Below are positions 5,599 to 7,691 of a stretch of 7,691 nt of DNA, in pieces. The translations under genes and the position numbers were made by a program. The notes beneath the pieces were generated by a model that saw only the letters and a program-made list of their open reading frames with translations, made no database searches and was not told the DNA's origin. Source of the DNA: Clostridiales bacterium (GTDB lineage Bacteria > Bacillota > Clostridia > Oscillospirales > Ruminococcaceae); NCBI GenBank assembly GCA_012523875.1, contig JAAYSW010000107.1:1-7691 (forward strand), written 5' to 3'. Positions within the stretch are counted from its first letter, which is position 1. Each line of letters opens with the position of its first letter.

Positions 5599-5700
5599 TG
5601 CAAAGCTTCATATTATAAAATATTATGACTAAAATGGTTGAAAGGGGGAGAAAATAATTCATTATTTATTAGTATATTGAAGTTATTGGTTTGTGATAGA

Positions 5701-5718
5701 ATTTATTCTTGAATAAAT
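5701..5718. repeat. Perfect 8-2-8 palindrome upstream of the DUF421 promoter
   Basis: ATTTATTC and GAATAAAT are exact inverted copies around TT. The palindrome ends two bases before the TTGAAA -35 box, where an activator or repressor could bind. It is all A/T apart from two bases, so it may be chance in this AT-rich gap. Confidence 0.35.
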
Positions 5719-5720
5719 AC

Positions 5721-5750
5721 TTGAAATTAGTTAATAATTAAACTTATAAG
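5721..5750 (+). promoter_or_regulatory. Sigma-A-like promoter of the DUF421-DUF4363 pair
   Basis: TTGAAA (5721-5726) lies 18 bases before TATAAG (5745-5750), each matching five of six consensus bases; a 17-base reading to TTATAA is also possible. The start would be near 5757, about 29 bases before the ATG. A sporulation sigma factor is not excluded, but I found no good match for one. Confidence 0.5.
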
Positions 5751-5785
5751 CTTTAATAAGGACTAATTTTTAATGAGGGAAATTT

Positions 5786-6472
5786 ATGATAATTACTTTT
5801 ATCCGTTCGCTAATCCTATATATACTTGTAATCTTTTCGGTAAGGCTAATGGGCAAAAGACAAATTGGAGAGCTACAACCCACTGAACTAGTTATAACAA
5901 TATTAATTTCAAATATTGCTACACTTCCTATGGAGGATTTAGATACACCTCTTGTAATAGGGGCAGTACCAATCTTATCCTTAGTATGTTTCGATGTGCT
6001 TTTTTCATGGGCAACCCTTAAATCCAAGAGATTAAGAAAAGCAATGTCAGGTTCGCCAAAAATTATTATCAAAGACGGTAAGATTGACCAACAGGTGATG
6101 AAGGATTTGAGATTTTCTATTGATGACCTTATGACAGCCTTGAGAATTAACGATATTTTTGATGCTTCGGAAGTGCAATTTGCAATTGTTGAAACAACTG
6201 GTGATATATCTATTTATGAGAGATTTGAAAGTCAGAATGTAACAAATGGAGATATGGGGATTAAAGGGGAATCAAAAAATCCACCGGATATAATAATATC
6301 AGATGGGGTGTTAATACAGAGCGGGCTTGATTCATCAGGGATGAATAGAAAATGGCTTGATAAAATCCTAAGCAAAAAGAAAATAGAGATAGGCGATGTT
6401 TTTCTCCTTACTAGCGACGATAAGGGGAATTATAATTTAGTAGAGAGGGCAAAAAGCATTGGCAAGAATTAA
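5786..6472 (+). CDS. DUF421 (YetF/YcaP-like) membrane protein
   Basis: The 228-residue product has an N-terminal membrane part with segments at about 4-21, 34-48 and 57-77, and the family signature RLMGKRQIGELQPTELVITI (20-39) followed by SNIATLPMED (42-51). A cytoplasmic C-terminal part contains GSPKIIIKDGKID (89-101), LRFSIDDLMTALR (108-120) and SEVQFAIVETTGDISI (128-143), all typical of DUF421. From about 150 on it is polar and variable, ending in a small beta-rich tail. AGGG lies about 6 bases before the ATG. No enzyme activity is established for the family; I recall, without certainty, work linking Bacillus members such as YetF to spore germinant-receptor stability. The gene overlaps the next one by 14 bases, so the two products are probably partners. 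Confidence 0.88.
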   Translation: MIITFIRSLILYILVIFSVRLMGKRQIGELQPTELVITILISNIATLPMEDLDTPLVIGAVPILSLVCFDVLFSWATLKSKRLRKAMSGSPKIIIKDGKIDQQVMKDLRFSIDDLMTALRINDIFDASEVQFAIVETTGDISIYERFESQNVTNGDMGIKGESKNPPDIIISDGVLIQSGLDSSGMNRKWLDKILSKKKIEIGDVFLLTSDDKGNYNLVERAKSIGKN

Positions 6473-6836
6473 AATTTGTATAGCAATAATCACTCTAATT
6501 ATCTTAGGGAGCATTCTTTCCACCTATACAATTCAGAATAAATATAGCGAGTTATTAGTAATGCTAGAGGATACACAAAAGTTGATGGAGGAGGGTAAAC
6601 AGGAGGAGGCTCTTATTGAGGCTGATAAGCTAATAGATTATTGGGATAAACTACGAAATAGATCACATTTTCTTGTAAGAAGCGATAAGATAGGAAATAT
6701 TAATGCATCATTTGCAAGGATAAAACCATATATTGAGGAAGATAATGATGAACTTAATGCAGAATTTGAAAGCGTAAAGGAAATGTTAGAATGGTTTTAT
6801 AAGAGTGAAATGCCATATCCAAACAATATATTTTAA
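6459..6836 (+). CDS. DUF4363 family protein, partner of DUF421
   Basis: The 125-residue product has one N-terminal membrane segment (about 4-22) or uncleaved signal anchor, then an all-helical, mostly acidic region. Features typical of DUF4363 are EEALIEADKLIDYWDKLRNRSHFLVRSD cut by W62 and H70, and the C-terminal motif EMPYPNNIF (117-125). The helical part probably lies outside the membrane on the cell-wall side. The start is a TTG at 6459 with AGAGGG 9 bases upstream, inside the end of the DUF421 gene in another frame. DUF421-DUF4363 adjacency is a recurrent clostridial arrangement as I know it. The molecular function is unknown. Confidence 0.85.
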   Translation: MARIKICIAIITLIILGSILSTYTIQNKYSELLVMLEDTQKLMEEGKQEEALIEADKLIDYWDKLRNRSHFLVRSDKIGNINASFARIKPYIEEDNDELNAEFESVKEMLEWFYKSEMPYPNNIF

Positions 6837-6936
6837 TATAAGGAAAGCAGAACAGGATACTAACTGAAACTAATTAAAGGATGGGATACCACTAAATAGG
6901 TATGAGTAACTAGAGTTTAATACAGCTTAAAACATT

Positions 6937-6976
6937 AAAAAACAAGGGCAGATTGATATGCCCTTGTTTTCCTATT
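6937..6976. terminator. Bidirectional intrinsic terminator between DUF4363 and the Nudix gene
   Basis: AAAACAAGGGCA (6939-6950) pairs perfectly with TGCCCTTGTTTT (6959-6970) around an 8-base loop. On the minus strand the stem is followed by six T, a textbook terminator beginning one base after the Nudix stop. On the plus strand TTTTCC and further T-rich sequence follow, so it can also end the DUF421-DUF4363 transcript. Confidence 0.92.
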
Positions 6977-7385
6977 CTTTTTCTCTAATAGCAGTCCTTG
7001 CTTTACTTACAATGGTTTTATCGTTTTCATAGGTAAGAACTGAAATTGCATGGCTTATTTCAATCCAGCGAATTTCTGCAATCTCCTCTTCTTGAGGAAT
7101 ATACTCAAAGTTTTTTGCTTTAGCTAGGAAATAAACAACAACCTTTTGGGTGTCCTTTTTAGGTGAATATGAAACAGTTTCCCTAAAGGTAGGGTCTATA
7201 ATAACATCTATATTTGTTTCTTCCTTAATCTCACGCAAAGCAGTTTCAATCTCAGTTTCGTTGCCCTCCATATGACCTTTTGGGAATGACCAATGCCCGC
7301 TATTTACGTGTTTTATCAGTAATATTTCAATGTTTCCGTGTGATTTGCGGTAAACAATAGCACCACATGACTTTTCGTGGATCAT
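6972..7385 (-). CDS. Nudix hydrolase, diadenosine tetraphosphatase-like
   Basis: Nudix enzymes hydrolyse a nucleoside diphosphate linked to another group, using Mg2+. The 137-residue product has the complete box at 37-59: G37, E43, R51, E52, E55 and E56, within GHMEGNETEIETALREIKEET; the usual final Gly is Asn (N58). SCGAIVYR (6-13) and GHWSFPKGHMEGNE (30-43) resemble the Ap4A hydrolase (NUDT2-like) subgroup, so cleavage of Ap4A to ATP and AMP is my best guess; an (d)NTP pyrophosphatase cannot be excluded. The protein should be cytoplasmic. AAAGGA lies 9 bases before the ATG. It is a single-gene unit with its own promoter and a terminator next to its stop codon. Confidence 0.92.
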   Translation of the reverse strand: MIHEKSCGAIVYRKSHGNIEILLIKHVNSGHWSFPKGHMEGNETEIETALREIKEETNIDVIIDPTFRETVSYSPKKDTQKVVVYFLAKAKNFEYIPQEEEIAEIRWIEISHAISVLTYENDKTIVSKARTAIREKE

Positions 7386-7424
7386 GTTTTAATTTCCTTT
7401 CTTTTAATAATCATCTTCAATAAT

Positions 7425-7453
7425 AGTATAGCATAAATTTTATATCATGTCTA
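7425..7453 (-). promoter_or_regulatory. Sigma-A promoter of the Nudix gene
   Basis: On the minus strand TAGACA (7453-7448), a 17-base spacer and TATACT (7430-7425) with TGC directly before it (extended -10) form a good vegetative promoter. The predicted leader is about 33 bases. Confidence 0.75.
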
Positions 7454-7653
7454 CAGCTTTTTTATGAGGTTTTCATGATTAGAGGAAAAACCCGAATTGA
7501 TGGGATTGGCTTAATGTGGTTATGCAAAAAATAAAAGTTAGAAGCATACATAATCAACCAGTCATTATAGATATACTAATATAATATAAGTAAAATAATA
7601 TGGGAATTAACTCTTTAGACATATAAAAGACAAATATAAGTCATTATTAGTTG

Positions 7654-7682
7654 TTGACTAAATGAGGAAATAAGGTTATAAT
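7654..7682 (+). promoter_or_regulatory. Strong sigma-A promoter for a gene beyond the right edge
   Basis: TTGACT (7654-7659), a 17-base spacer and TATAAT (7677-7682) match the consensus at 11 of 12 bases. The start would fall at about 7689, so the gene lies outside the window. TTAGT-N5-ACTAA (7647-7661) is an inverted repeat across the -35 box and could be an operator. Confidence 0.75.
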
Positions 7683-7691
7683 TGTTACTGA

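Larger units (their letters stand above)
5477..5785. other. Divergent intergenic region between the collagen-like and DUF421 genes
   Basis: This 309-base gap holds, from left to right, the collagen-like gene's ribosome site and leader, a nine-codon upstream ORF, a sigma-K-type promoter (all minus strand), an AT-rich stretch with an orphan ribosome-site-like AAAGGGGGAG (5641-5650), an 18-base palindrome and a sigma-A-like promoter for the DUF421 gene. I see no protein gene of normal size. Confidence 0.7.
7386..7691. other. Intergenic region from the Nudix gene to the right edge
   Basis: These 306 bases hold the minus-strand Nudix promoter near the left side and a strong plus-strand promoter at the right edge. 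The middle (about 7454-7650) is AT-rich with frequent stops in all frames. I see no protein gene, tRNA or clear structured RNA in it. Confidence 0.7.

Noticed and set aside
5770..6072. Minus-strand open frame of 100 codons opposite the DUF421 gene
   Set aside because: It is antisense to a recognised gene, includes that gene's leader and has no ribosome site or motif.
7382..7414. Ten-codon upstream ORF (MIIKRKEIKT) overlapping the Nudix start as ATGA
   Set aside because: Its ATG would lie about four bases from the predicted transcription start and has no ribosome site, so translation is unlikely; chance is the simpler explanation.

Overview
The window is AT-rich bacterial DNA (roughly one third G+C by eye) from an endospore-forming Firmicute, most likely a member of the Clostridia. 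The evidence is strong AGGAGG-type ribosome binding sites, the sporulation genes yabP and yabQ in the order yabP-yabQ-divIC-yabR known from Bacillus and Clostridia, a collagen-like spore-surface protein behind a sigma-K-type promoter, and a DUF421/DUF4363 membrane pair. I cannot name the genus. No rRNA, tRNA, CRISPR array, insertion sequence or phage gene was seen.

Layout. Positions 1-2656 hold a minus-strand RNA-decay/secretion unit: a good sigma-A promoter, secG, an intrinsic terminator-like hairpin, then rnr (RNase R). A Shine-Dalgarno-like sequence at the left edge points to another minus-strand gene just outside, plausibly smpB. Positions 2815-4730 hold a divergent plus-strand block: yabP, yabQ, a near-consensus sigma-A promoter with a Fur-box-like palindrome on its -10/+1 region, divIC, a YabR-type S1-domain protein, then terminator hairpins. 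Positions 4772-5598 hold a convergent minus-strand gene for a cysteine-rich collagen-like exosporium/spore-coat protein, with a sigma-K-type promoter and a tiny upstream ORF in its leader. Positions 5701-6836 hold a plus-strand pair, DUF421 (YetF-like) and DUF4363, whose reading frames overlap by 14 bases. Positions 6937-7453 hold a minus-strand Nudix hydrolase gene sharing a bidirectional terminator with the DUF4363 gene. The right end has a strong plus-strand promoter for a gene outside the window.

How the parts fit. YabP and YabQ act in the mother cell during sporulation (YabQ in cortex formation), DivIC belongs to the vegetative division septum, and the collagen-like protein is a late mother-cell surface protein. 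The promoter inside the block would let divIC and the S1 gene be made in growing cells, while yabP-yabQ can be driven by a sporulation sigma factor. The two intergenic stretches of about 300 bases (5477-5785 and 7386-7691) hold promoters and small palindromes but no credible protein gene.

No wholly new multi-gene system is evident. The observations most worth a second look are the palindrome on the divIC promoter, the leader ORF ahead of the collagen-like gene, the terminator-like hairpin between secG and rnr, and the DUF421/DUF4363 pair of unknown function.
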